Shown here piece after piece: positions 1 through 9,974 of a DNA stretch of 64,000 bases; position 1 is the stretch's first letter, and every line of letters starts with the position of its first letter. The stretch is from positions 3,720,001 to 3,784,000 of the forward strand of contig JAKULF010000007.1 in assembly GCA_022661535.1 (NCBI GenBank). The letters run 5' to 3'. A program made the translations under genes and the position numbers. The stretch is from Eutypa lata. Taxonomy: Eukaryota; Ascomycota; Sordariomycetes; Xylariales; Diatrypaceae. The notes beneath the pieces were generated by a model. The model saw nothing but the letters and a program-made list of their open reading frames with translations, was not told the DNA's origin and did no database searches.

Positions 1-2226
1 ACGGGGGCGGTGTCAGCAGCAGATGCTTCCCCTTTCCCAATATCGTCCCCGCGAGAGATCGCCAACCACATTCACAACCACCATCACAACGGCTCCTCCG
101 CTCCGCCCCCCGACCTTCTCTCCGTGCTGGCGAACGACCCAGTCCTCGGCGGCTCCATCTCCGACTCGGAGTTGCTCCGCCTCGAGGGCATCTCCCTGCG
201 GTCTCCCAAGGCCAATGCAACAGCGCCCTCGAGCCCGCTCTTGCTGGCACCAGCCAACACCCCGTCGCTAAGCCCGCGGAAGCACAACCGGTTCGTGCAG
301 TCGGTGCACTCGACGATCCGCAGGGTGACGCATCGCTCGTCGAGGCCGGCTTTAGCGGTAGCGGTAGCGGATCATAATAGGCATATAGGCCCGCACAGCA
401 CGCCAATAATGGACGATATGTTTAAGAGGGATGCGAGATCCGCTGGACAGTATCAAAAACCGCAGGAACAGCATCATTTTCAGCAACAGCAATACACGGA
501 CGCGAACGTATCTCCTCACCATCACGGTCACGTCTCTGAGGGACTCGACCTCATGATTAAGGCCGAGCCCGTCGACAATGACGGCCTGCCTCTGTCTCCG
601 CCGCTGACGGGTACGATCCCCGCTCCCGGTCAGCATGGCATGCGTTTCGTTAGCGGTCATCTCGACGACCCGTTCTCTGATAGCTTGATGGGTGCTGCGG
701 TTTCGACGGGCATTCAAGGACAGGATACGCCCTTGAGCACTCCCCTGCTAGAGGGCAATGACCCCTTCTATCAACATGCCATGTCGGCTGTTACCGAATC
801 ATCTAGCAGCGGCAACAACGCGTATGGACAGGTGAAGCAAGAGACACATCAGGACAGCAACGCTACATGGTCGACCATGAACGGACTCTTGGCTACCACC
901 CCCACAGACGACACTCAACTGTGGTCCACGGCTTCAGCGGGTGCCAACGCAGTCTACAATGCGGATAACAGCAGCAACCACAATGGCCACAACGGGGATT
1001 TGCTGGGCTCGGGGTGGTGGGATATAGACGGCGAAGGCCACAACCCTCATCATCACCATGCGAGCAGCAACGTATCGCCAATCCACAACAACTCTTCGTC
1101 GCAATCACAGCAGCAAATCTTGGCCGATCTCTCATACGAATTTGCCAACAGCACCGACGAACTCTCGGGCCTCATGATCCACATGCCGCAGCCGAGGCAG
1201 CCGCAAGCGGCCGTGCTGAGCGCCGCTACCGTGAATAGCTTGAACCTCAGCACCGGGAATGACGATGGGGACGACCGTGTTGTGAGGGAAGTCAGAGCGA
1301 ATAATGGGTCGAGCTTCCCCATGCCGACGCTCTCGTCCACCCCGTCGCACCATCACTACCACGGTCAACAACAGCAGCAGCAGCAGCACTACCATCAGCA
1401 TACCCCACATCACAGCACGGGCGGAGAGGGGGGAGGAAGGACATACACAGAGCGGAGGCCGCGGCCCCGCGCCCCCTCTTCCGGAGCCCGGCACCATGGC
1501 AGCATGACGTCGCCGCGGAAGCTGCAGCACAGCCGCTCAGCGTACTCGATACGGGAATCGTCGACGTCGCCTACGCCGACGCATGCGCGGCATCCTCACT
1601 ACCCCCATCCGCATCCACATCCGCATCACCATTCCCATCAGCAACATCGATCAAGTTCCATCTCAGTGCGCAAGCGGCGGTCGTTCAACAACGGCAGCAG
1701 CGGCGGCAGTGGTGGTAATGGTAGTAATAGACGAGCAGGGTCATCGTCCCACCACCACCACCACCACCACGAGCCACAGACGCCACGCTCAGCGACGTCG
1801 TCGGGGTCCTTCGGCGGTGACATCGGAGGAGGAGGAGGAGGAGGAGGGGGAAACGAGATAGGAGGTGGGGCAACAGCGACGACACCACGCGGAAGAGCAT
1901 CGGGGACGATCGGGTTCGTGAACTTCACGCCCAGCGACAAGAACGTGCTGATGACGGGGGTGGCGCCGTCGGGGTCGAGCAAGACGAAGGCGCGCCGCGA
2001 GAAGGAGATGCAGGACCGCCAGCGCAAGCTCAGCGAGGCGACGATCCGCGCCGTCAAGGCGGCCGGCGGCGACGTCGACAAGTTCATCGAGCAGGGCGTC
2101 CTCTTCGTCAATGGCGTCGAGCAGCACCAGCATCCTCTTCATCTCCACCAGCACCAGCATCTGCATCAGAACCAGCAGCTGTTGTATGATGATGGGGAAG
2201 GCTATGTTGGTGGGGAGAGGTGTTGA
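1..2226 (+). CDS. wetA: WetA conidial maturation regulator (5' end outside window)
   Basis: The reading frame is open from the first base, so the N-terminus lies to the left; the first in-frame codons are not ATG. WetA acts late in the BrlA-AbaA-WetA cascade and controls conidial wall maturation and spore metabolism (family knowledge). Two conserved blocks are visible: SDSELLRLEGISLRSP near the start of the visible part, followed by an SPRK-type basic stretch, and the C-terminal hallmark TGVAPSGSSKTKARREKE with a following helix ending in AAGGDVDKFI. Between them the protein is low complexity, with His, Gln and Gly tracts (for example seven His at about 1750-1775 and nine Gly near 1830). The reverse strand over these tracts is also open but has no recognisable protein. 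No intron is needed in the visible part. The identification rests on the C-terminal block and is strong. Confidence 0.9.
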   Translation, partial: TGAVSAADASPFPISSPREIANHIHNHHHNGSSAPPPDLLSVLANDPVLGGSISDSELLRLEGISLRSPKANATAPSSPLLLAPANTPSLSPRKHNRFVQSVHSTIRRVTHRSSRPALAVAVADHNRHIGPHSTPIMDDMFKRDARSAGQYQKPQEQHHFQQQQYTDANVSPHHHGHVSEGLDLMIKAEPVDNDGLPLSPPLTGTIPAPGQHGMRFVSGHLDDPFSDSLMGAAVSTGIQGQDTPLSTPLLEGNDPFYQHAMSAVTESSSSGNNAYGQVKQETHQDSNATWSTMNGLLATTPTDDTQLWSTASAGANAVYNADNSSNHNGHNGDLLGSGWWDIDGEGHNPHHHHASSNVSPIHNNSSSQSQQQILADLSYEFANSTDELSGLMIHMPQPRQPQAAVLSAATVNSLNLSTGNDDGDDRVVREVRANNGSSFPMPTLSSTPSHHHYHGQQQQQQQHYHQHTPHHSTGGEGGGRTYTERRPRPRAPSSGARHHGSMTSPRKLQHSRSAYSIRESSTSPTPTHARHPHYPHPHPHPHHHSHQQHRSSSISVRKRRSFNNGSSGGSGGNGSNRRAGSSSHHHHHHHEPQTPRSATSSGSFGGDIGGGGGGGGGNEIGGGATATTPRGRASGTIGFVNFTPSDKNVLMTGVAPSGSSKTKARREKEMQDRQRKLSEATIRAVKAAGGDVDKFIEQGVLFVNGVEQHQHPLHLHQHQHLHQNQQLLYDDGEGYVGGERC

Positions 2227-3720
2227 GAGGGAGGAGATAGATGGGGTGGTGGGTGTGGGATATAGTTGGGAAGGAAGGAGAGGAAGGAAGGAAGTGGAAA
2301 GTGTGCGTGTTATGAATACCTATTTACTTCCTTACATGTGTGCAGGCGCGCGGTATGATGGAGGGGTGAAAAGAGTACCTGCTTTAAGTACCTACCTGCC
2401 TTGCTACTTTCCATATGTTGTTGTTGGCTTAGCTTTTTCTTTGTGTGTCTTTTGATGAATTGCAGCAAACATGCTTTGGTAGTTCTAGTTGGCGATTGGC
2501 GGTTGGTTGTTTGGAACCTTTTTCTTTTTGGAACGACTTTTGTTAGTTGGCTGTTTCTCGAGCTTTTGGATTTGAAGGTCGACATGTCAAAGGGAGATGA
2601 CAAATGCGTCTGTTATGTTTTGTTGTGTTGTAAAAGTACATGTATCGAATCATGGGTTGGGTAGCGGTATCATATTGGTCTATCTTGCCGTAGTTATCAG
2701 GTGGCTGAGCCAGCGTGTTCTTTATTTTTATTCTTATTTTCATTTTCATTTTTTCTATATACCTACCTGGTTATCTACCTAATCTCCTATATTTATAATT
2801 ATAATTAAACATTTTACCAACGTCTTTTGCTTGACATGAATAAAGAGATATTCACCTTATTTCTGATATTCACTCCACTATCACCCCTTCTCTAGTGTCG
2901 TATACATCACTATTAAGGGGCAGCGAAAGTACAATAACCGTGACTAACAAATGCAGTTGTCACTAAAATATCCCCCAATCCTTTGACGTATGTTTTTTCT
3001 TCTTTTTAGCTCATGAAGCTATTGCGGTGTACGTGATATGGCCTCCGAGAGACTAGATATGGACATCTTAATAAAGGAGACGTCGTGGCACCCCTCCCAC
3101 CGCGTCTTTCATCACATATAGTATACTATGCAATGCTACGAGACCTCACATCAGGGGAGAAGTATCCACATGATTTATAAGCCAACTAACAACATGCTTG
3201 GAAATATGTTTGATTACAAATCCATGAGGTACAGCGCTGTTAGTGGTTGCTTACTTCTCTACACAATTACGAGCGGTGAACCATGTGGACGTTGGTTGTT
3301 GGCCCAATGGATCTTAGTACCAGGTTCTTTTAGGTGCTATTGTGAGACGGGAACGTTAGGGTTTTTTAATCATATTTTAGTGGCAGTCGGCGGCTGCCGA
3401 TAGCCGCTCTATCCTGATTGGTAAAAATACTGCAAGACGTGCATAATGTGGGATACATATCAGGACTACTTATATGATGGACTGTACCTAAGCACCATAG
3501 TCAGTGTGGATTCAAAATTTTCAGGTCCAAGATATAATAAGTCCACCTTCTCCTCTTTTGGAAGAAAACCAGAATCTGAAATACGGCCGGCCATCTACCC
3601 CTCTCTCTATTCAAAGCCAGCGAGTTAGTGTCAGCTTCGAAGATACTGCAGCCACGACAACTAAAACAAAACGCATTTGTACATACTATTCAGTTCAACC
3701 AACAACAACGAACAAGCAAA
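2227..3720. other. Noncoding spacer between wetA and the DUF1993 gene
   Basis: A short GGAA-type microsatellite lies at about 2269-2294, just after the wetA stop, followed by T-rich DNA (about 2700-2760) that fits a 3' UTR or terminator region. The last 80 bases before 3721 are rich in CAA and AAC, as in fungal 5' leaders. I see no gene in the rest. Confidence 0.6.
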
Positions 3721-4266
3721 ATGTCTTCACTCTACTCCATCAGCATCCCCGTGATTCTCAACGTCCTAACAGTGACGTCCGACATCCTCAAGAAGGCCAA
3801 CGAGCACGCGAGTGAAAAAGGAGAGCAGATCTCCGAGTACCTACAGATGCGCATCTACGAAGACATGCTTCCGCTGCAGGTGCAGGTGTACATCATCTGC
3901 AGCACGTCTCGTAAGGCCGTGGAGCGGCTGACGGGAACAGCGCCCGCCGGTAGCCTAGGCGATGTCAAGCAAGAACGCACGCTGGAGGAACTACTGGCTA
4001 TGGTGGCCGACACGGCTAAGGTCGTCGAGGGTGTCACTCCGGAGTCGATCGACGGCAAGGAGAAGACCCGGGTGCCGTGCGCGCTCGGCAAGTATTCGTA
4101 CGAGGCCGATCTCGTGGACTACATTCAGGGATACCCTATCCCTACCGTGTATTTCCACTTGAATATGATTTACGCCCTCCTCAGGGGCAAGGGTGTCCCG
4201 CTTGGCAAGATGGACTACATCACTCCCTTCATGAAGAAGACCTTTGAGCTCAAGAGCACATCCTGA
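3721..4266 (+). CDS. DUF1993 family protein
   Basis: 181-aa protein starting MSSLYSISIPVIL. The ATG at 3721 is preferred over an upstream in-frame non-ATG extension because the family begins at this hydrophobic, Ser/Tyr-rich start and the ATG follows an A-rich leader. The protein has the DUF1993 pattern: a short N-terminal helix with xxxLxxLxxIL, a helical middle with QVYIICSTSRKA, and a C-terminal segment with YPIPTVYFHLNMIYALLRGKGVPLGK-type spacing ending in a conserved DY near the end. The family is a four-helix-bundle group of unknown function related in shape to DinB-like proteins (family knowledge). Single exon, soluble, no signal peptide. It is isolated, with more than 1.4 kb of spacer on the left and 2 kb on the right. 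Confidence 0.85.
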   Translation: MSSLYSISIPVILNVLTVTSDILKKANEHASEKGEQISEYLQMRIYEDMLPLQVQVYIICSTSRKAVERLTGTAPAGSLGDVKQERTLEELLAMVADTAKVVEGVTPESIDGKEKTRVPCALGKYSYEADLVDYIQGYPIPTVYFHLNMIYALLRGKGVPLGKMDYITPFMKKTFELKSTS

Positions 4267-6023
4267 GCGGCGAGATTACGTTTTGGGGAATGGATGCCGC
4301 ATTTTCACAGAAAGTTTGGGGTGATCTACAGTTGCTGCTACGGAGTGTCTGGAGTGGAGGAACTGTCTGTTTATTAGGAGTTGTATCGAAGGATATATCA
4401 AAAAGTCGGTTATAGACAAAATAAATAAATAAACAGCAATCAACTAGATGCCAAGATAAGCACGGTGTTTTTCTTCTCTTTCGTGTCTCGCTGTCTTTGC
4501 CATTTGTTCCAAGTCCAAATTCCAAACGGCAATTACATCATACTTAGATAGCTACAGTAGTATCGTTATGGCATTGGTAAGAAAATGGCATGATACCAAG
4601 AATTTGGGAAAGGACGGAATGTTAATTTGGTATCTATTAGAAAGGAATCGGTGAGCAGCTACAAATCTACGTAGGTCAGAGGTGGTGCATTATCACTTTA
4701 TAATTACATAGACGAGACACATCTAACCAAAAGCACAACAGGTATCATCAACACCCAGGAGCTGAGTACTATATAATACTCATAATAGACCAAGTGAGAA
4801 CCTAATATAGGAACGAGATTATGTTAGCTACCTAGGTACTGTCACATGAGAAATGGAGCCAAGTGTTGTTGGCTGCAGGATAGCTGTAAAGGACAGCCAA
4901 CTCACCAGCACTTAGAGATTATCACGTACAAGCTGATCTAGGAGCAAGGTATGGGCTATTGCGGATAGTGATAATTGTCTGGTATGCTCTAGAACTTAGG
5001 ATACCCTAGATAGCTAGAAAGATCTATATATAATACCTAGGTACAGGAGCATCGGATATAGGATTATCCTGTTCCAGGGGCTTAGTAAGCAGCTCTAACT
5101 GCAACAGAGATCATGCGACGATCTCAGGAATGCATAGATGTCTAGTAAGAGCCAACAGCTGTTATCAGCGGCTAGGGCGGCAGAAGGATATTACAGATAC
5201 GTACCTCTATTTTGTGTATATATAGTGGACGACCCTACCGGTCATAGAGAGCAAACAAAAAGACCTCGCGGACCCTAAGCCTAAAAGAAAATTATGAGTT
5301 AAATAAAACCTTAGTTCCAAGCCTTCACATCCTTGTCACAGCTACTTTCGTAGCATTTTATTTCCAAGTTAATTTCATCCAAATTTGGATAAAAGAACAT
5401 TAAACAACAACCAGCAACTAAAGAACCTTAATAATGCACTCTCCAGATAGCAAAGGGAATTTTCTGTTCATATTGACGTAAATAATAAAGCTAGTTTCAG
5501 TCCCTTTTCTCTCAAACCCCATCCTACACCTTATCAGCCATCACTCAGAATTCTTCACGAGATACATCTACTAGCAATAAAAGCAAAATCAGCATTACGG
5601 GTTGGGCGTGCGTACTAGCTCGTCCATAACAGCTCGTTGCATGCCAATCTTGACTGTCTATGGAATTCCACAGTCCTCTTAGTTGACAACTTTTGTTTTA
5701 GTAACAGCGAATAACAGCCATTAAAGATATGTCGCTGTAGCTTAGCTCCACTAGTTATGACCATTGTGTCACAATAGATTAATGTTAACCAATGACGATT
5801 CACTTATACCGACTTCTGTACTTCATTAAGGTCACCGGCAGATAACCTCTTTATTAGCCATGCTTACTTCAGACCGACATCCTTTCGTAAGACCAAAGCA
5901 ATCACGTATGCTATACATCAATAACCGAATATGAAAAGAGATGGAGAGTTAGGGATCATTTACCGGTCTCAGGAAGCTTAATGTATTAGGAATCTAGGTC
6001 AGGAATCTCCAGCCACACAGGTG

Positions 6024-6050
6024 CCATTCCGGCTACAAATGCCGGAATGG
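6024..6050. promoter_or_regulatory. 10-bp perfect inverted repeat containing CGG-N9-CCG
   Basis: Arms CCATTCCGGC (6024-6033) and GCCGGAATGG (6041-6050) are perfectly complementary across a 7-nt loop. Inside them lies CGG, nine bases, then CCG, which is the kind of spaced CGG pair bound by Zn2Cys6 binuclear-cluster dimers (established knowledge). It is 85 bp upstream of the TATA box at 6135 and about 300 bp upstream of the small Cys-rich gene. The regulatory role is inferred. Confidence 0.5.
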
Positions 6051-6134
6051 TGACGTCTGATACCGCATTCCTCCGTTTGACCCGGTGGCTCTCAGTTACT
6101 GCTTTGCCATTTCACTGAATATCCCACAAAAGAC

Positions 6135-6144
6135 TATAAATAAA
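6135..6144 (+). promoter_or_regulatory. TATA box of the small Cys-rich gene
   Basis: TATAAATAAA, about 215 bp upstream of the ATG at 6353 and directly before the repeat-bearing leader. Strong TATA boxes in fungi are usually found at inducible genes, which fits the palindromic site just upstream. Confidence 0.55.
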
Positions 6145-6200
6145 GGGGGTTTTGGCAGGTCTCTCTTCGTGTCTCTCATACATCTTATCCACAGCCCAAT

Positions 6201-6245
6201 ACATCACAGCCCAAGATATCACAACACAAGACATCACAACCCAAG
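6201..6245 (+). repeat. 15-bp tandem repeats in the presumed 5' leader
   Basis: Three consecutive 15-nt units of the form ACATCACAACCCAAG, followed to about 6305 by degenerate copies (ACTCACAACCAAAG). The tract is A/C-only on the sense strand, hence unstructured, and lies between the TATA box and the start codon at 6353. It probably makes up most of the 5' UTR. Confidence 0.6.
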
Positions 6246-6352
6246 ACTCAAAACCAAAGACTCACATCCAAAGGCATTACCACTACCAAAGACTCACAAC
6301 CAAAGACATCATATTACTTTTCAGATATTTGCGTCATCAAACTCTCGCAGCG

Positions 6353-6589
6353 ATGTGTAGACAGAGAAGAAGCCAGTACTATTGCGAACACCACACCCAC
6401 ATGGCCTTTTATGGATCAAGTTGGCCGTCTGGACATACTATGTGCGCAGAGGCCAAAAGGAAGGACGGCGTGGCAGGTAACTGCACGACAGGGCTCCTAG
6501 AGGCCTTGTCCCCTAGACGAGAATATGTCGATTGCGACGCCTGCCTTCGCAAGGTCGAACAAGAAAAACAACAAGAACAGAGATCATAG
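6353..6589 (+). CDS. Small Cys/His-rich protein, 78 aa, unknown function
   Basis: Single-exon ORF beginning MCRQRRSQYYCEHH. The ATG at 6353 is chosen because upstream codons in the same frame translate the repetitive leader. Cysteines and histidines are spaced C-x8-C-x-HH-x-H, then a central HTMC, C in NCTTG, and a C-terminal CDACL; such CxxC pairs at both ends suggest a small metal-binding or disulphide-containing fold. It resembles the many short fungal proteins that start MC and end in a CxxCL motif, but I do not recognise a named family. There is no signal peptide; the C-terminus is Glu/Gln-rich. Its promoter has an unusually clear TATA box, an inverted repeat and a repetitive leader, which argues that it is a real regulated gene. 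Confidence 0.55.
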   Translation: MCRQRRSQYYCEHHTHMAFYGSSWPSGHTMCAEAKRKDGVAGNCTTGLLEALSPRREYVDCDACLRKVEQEKQQEQRS

Positions 6590-7543
6590 GCTTGCATTCA
6601 ACGTCCCATGCCCAGTTCTGAGTGCTGGCGAGCCAGCAACGTGAGGAGTGTTGGATTTTGGTAAAATATCGACCGTTCAACCGTTGAAACTGGAACGCTT
6701 CTTTAGAGCTATATTGCTGGAAGGAGGATGAGAAAAAGACGGGTTCAGAAGACGTTATCATAGGCTAAGGAAGCCATAGTTAATGAAAACCCTCTCAGAC
6801 GTCATCGTGAACCAAAGTGTCGTGAAATTTGGGTGCTCTGAACGTATATGAACCATAGTTAATCATCTCGAAGCCCCGTAGATGTACAATGAAATCGATC
6901 CTGCAAAGCAAGTTCTCGTATAAATATTTAATCCCCCCTGTATATACCCTCTGGCGACGCTCAAGTGAATAGCTATAACCTGACATAAGAGAAGAAGATG
7001 ATAGAATAGCTAATACTACTCTTCATACCTCTATTACGACGATAATAATTTTTTCTCGTGTATGTAAACGCTTTATTTTAAATATAACGTGGAGTGTTCT
7101 CAATCTCAAAGCTTCATCTATAACTGGCAATAATGTAGTTACATGATTCCCATCTCACCAGTGGCATACCTATATCCCAAGGCTTGGACTAATACTAGGC
7201 CAACTCAGATATGCATTTCAAGTAGAGACCTCGTACTTATGGGTCCACTTCATATATTCCATTTGGTTACTTCTTCTCAATTGACTGGGACCCTCAGAAC
7301 AATATGTATACTACCTTAGTGACTGGAATATTAACAATTAACGAAATATAATAGACGCTGTCTCTAATTGGTAGTCATGGGGTGGGGCACATGCATACGA
7401 CACTTGGCAGTTGATGACCACGCCACAGCCTTCTTTCGTCAGGGCCATCGTTAACCTTTTCGTTCCCGTTGCAGGGTCAGGCATCGATCACAGATCAATT
7501 CTCCATCCTCGCAATAGACTTGTTCAGCAACCAGGGATACGTG
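6590..7543. other. AT-rich spacer upstream of the HET gene
   Basis: I see no coding frame, RNA gene or clear repeat. The frame of the HET gene is open 25 codons upstream of its ATG, but those codons lack a start. Confidence 0.5.
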
Positions 7544-9271
7544 ATGCGCCTCATCAATGTTGATACCTTCGAGCTAGAGGAGTACTTCGGAGCTTCAATT
7601 CCAGAGTATGCCATTCTCTCGCATACGTGGGGTGCGGAGGAAGTCACCCTTCAAGAATGGCAGAGGGATGAGAGGCCAGTTCGCAAGGCGGGATTCAAGA
7701 AAATATCCAGGGCATGTCACCGCGCGCAATTGGACGGCTTCCAGTATTTGTGGTGTGATACGAACTGCATCGACAAGACCAGCTCGGCCGAACTGTCCGA
7801 GGCTATCAACTCGATGTACGCATGGTATCGAGACTCGAAAATTTGCTATGCGCATCTTGCCGATGTCCCTAGCGGCGACAATTTCCAGGCCTTAATACCT
7901 TCCAGTCGATGGTTTACGCGTGGTTGGACCCTCCAAGAGCTTCTAGCGCCAGATGTTCTCATATTCTTCTGCAAAGACTGGACCGAAATTGGCAACAAGG
8001 AACAACTCAGTTTTCGAATTTCGATCATAACTGGTATCCCTGAGGAATGCTTGCGCTCTGATAATGTACAAGAGGCAAGCATTGCACAGAGAATGTCCTG
8101 GGTCTCCCGAAGACAGACAACCAGGGTCGAGGACATAGCATATTGTATGCTCGGTATATTGGGCCTAAACATGCCGTTGTTGTATGGTGAAGGTGAAAGA
8201 GCCTTTTTGCGGCTCCAGGAGGAGCTGATACGAGTCTCAAATGACCAAACAATCTTTTGTTGGTCTTGGTTGCCGAATGTGGTCCCTGAAACTTGGACCA
8301 GCATGTTAGCCCCATCACCAGCTGCATTCCGATTAGCAGGCAGCATTGTTCGTTCCGAACAACTAGGTGATGAGCCGTCTATATATTCAATGACCAATGC
8401 GGGACTTTCTATTCGCCTTCGGACGATTAGTGCTTTGGAGTATGTTTTCGTCTGCCTTGAGGCACAGTGGCAGAATTCATGGGAGGGTCCTTATTTGTAC
8501 GGGAGCAGCCAAACCCAGGTATCCATCCCACTTCGGATGTCATCTTACAGCGGTTCCTGGAAACGAATAAACTTTCCACCGGGCCCTACTCCCATCCTCA
8601 GGCGGTGGACATATGATGAGAAGCCTTTTATAGTACATCATAGTCACGCAAAGGGGTCCATCTCCGACATAACACAGGTCCATGTTGAGAATGGATTCGC
8701 TGTTCTCTTGACGTTTGGAGAAGAAATATATTTAAAAGCGGATTGTCGCATCGAAACCAGGGGTGGGGTTTGGGACAAGTTAAGCAGCATTTTCTTCTTG
8801 AAGGCAAGCGATGTGAGCACTGTGGCATTTGGTGTATTTGCCATGACCCTCATGTATCGCAATGTCAGGGGGAGCTTTGCTTCAAGAGATTTCACAATCA
8901 AGTTTGCTGTGGTTAGAGATCACGACCAGGGCTCTTATAAAATGCAAGTTCAACGGCTGAAATCGAAGTCAATAAGTATAAAGAATCGCAGTATAATAAA
9001 GCCAGCGCAAATGCGGGATGCTTGGGAAACGGCGGAAGACTATAACGTCCGCAACGACTTCGGAAACAAAGATTACGACGAACACGTCTTCCTGGACCAT
9101 GATGCAGACGGGGACTCAGATATGCCTCAAACCCTTTGGATGAGAAAGCGGCCGCTCGAACTCTCTCACAGATTCGGAGTCCGATTGTGGGTTTGCCATA
9201 TGACGTTTAACGATAAGGAGCACAAGGCCGCGACAGCAACCTATGGGGGCTCAAGCATATCAGTCGCCTGA
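7544..9271 (+). CDS. HET-domain protein (vegetative incompatibility family)
   Basis: 575-aa single-exon protein. The ATG at 7544 gives the typical family start MRLINVDTFELEEY followed by YAILSHTWG; a 25-codon upstream extension begins with a non-ATG codon and is ignored. The HET domain occupies roughly residues 20-165, with DTNCIDKTSSAELSEAINSM, YAWYRD and RWFTRGWTLQELLAP, then the usual follow-on ILGLNMPLLYGEGERAFLRLQ and IFCWSW. The family normally has WxDTxCIDK; here it is WCDTNCIDK. HET domains, related in fold to TIR domains, trigger cell death upon non-self recognition in heterokaryons (established knowledge). The remaining 320 residues are a diverged beta-rich region without a recognisable repeat sensor, so this is a stand-alone HET protein. 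It is flanked by AT-rich spacer and appears intact. Confidence 0.92.
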   Translation: MRLINVDTFELEEYFGASIPEYAILSHTWGAEEVTLQEWQRDERPVRKAGFKKISRACHRAQLDGFQYLWCDTNCIDKTSSAELSEAINSMYAWYRDSKICYAHLADVPSGDNFQALIPSSRWFTRGWTLQELLAPDVLIFFCKDWTEIGNKEQLSFRISIITGIPEECLRSDNVQEASIAQRMSWVSRRQTTRVEDIAYCMLGILGLNMPLLYGEGERAFLRLQEELIRVSNDQTIFCWSWLPNVVPETWTSMLAPSPAAFRLAGSIVRSEQLGDEPSIYSMTNAGLSIRLRTISALEYVFVCLEAQWQNSWEGPYLYGSSQTQVSIPLRMSSYSGSWKRINFPPGPTPILRRWTYDEKPFIVHHSHAKGSISDITQVHVENGFAVLLTFGEEIYLKADCRIETRGGVWDKLSSIFFLKASDVSTVAFGVFAMTLMYRNVRGSFASRDFTIKFAVVRDHDQGSYKMQVQRLKSKSISIKNRSIIKPAQMRDAWETAEDYNVRNDFGNKDYDEHVFLDHDADGDSDMPQTLWMRKRPLELSHRFGVRLWVCHMTFNDKEHKAATATYGGSSISVA

Positions 9272-9974
9272 TTGTATCTTGGTTCAAGCCATAATATCCA
9301 TATACCTAGCCCTCGCATGATCTCCCATTATAGCACCGTTCTTATAAATTTAACCCCATATCTTTAAAGAGCGAATACCGATTTATAAGCTGGCAATTTG
9401 CTTGTGATAAATAGTTAGCCTGACCTCGATATTATATAAGGCTGGTGGTAAAGTCTCCAGTGAGAACTATATTGCATCGTTTGATCTCCAACCTTCGGAG
9501 GTCATGGCTCAGTACCCTGATAAGCTCTATGGTTGCAATTACCCTACCCCTTATGGCATCGCAGTGGTTCATTAGCAATAGGGTAGGAAGTCTTCGGTAA
9601 TGCCATACGTATACCTAAGTATATAATGTACTTCTTAGCTACTCTCTGCACCTTATGTATAATCAGAAAACCTTTGGTCTCTACCTCATGTCCTATATTT
9701 TTATTTTCAATCAGCCTAACCGTAGTGGCACCAGTACTAACAGTGTGCTACCTTGCCCATACCATAACCTTTATAAAGCTAGGACAGAGCTCTGAACCCA
9801 ATAGAGCTTATCGAACAATTATAAACACTCATGTTCCCTCGCCAGTTTACACTCATGATCCCCTACATTTTTGAAATATGCATATGTCACTGACATGACA
9901 ACCGATGATTCCTTAAAATAGTCGTACTTGACCACCACACAAGCACCACAAACTCGACTTAGAATGCGGCAGGT
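9272..9974. other. Spacer between convergent HET and agmatinase genes
   Basis: No coding frame or structured element seen. It must hold both 3' ends. Confidence 0.5.

Larger units (their letters stand above)
4267..6352. other. AT-rich spacer with hairpins and repeated palindromes
   Basis: No credible coding frame. Two copies of the palindrome TACCTAGGTA lie at 4829-4838 and 5034-5043. An 8-bp inverted repeat (GTTGGCTG at 4868-4875, CAGCCAAC at 4894-4901) could form a hairpin. The stretch 4864-5340 has a TATA-like run and A-rich end and might be an old LTR, but no clear target duplication or terminal CA was found. The right end carries the promoter of the next gene, described separately. Confidence 0.5.

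Noticed and set aside
1053..2166. Antisense and alternative frames within wetA
   Set aside because: Open only because of His, Gln and Gly repeats on the sense strand.
4864..5340. Possible solo LTR
   Set aside because: A TG start, TATA-like run and a CCAAG match near both ends were noted, but the right end lacks CA and no internal retrotransposon or second copy is present in the window.
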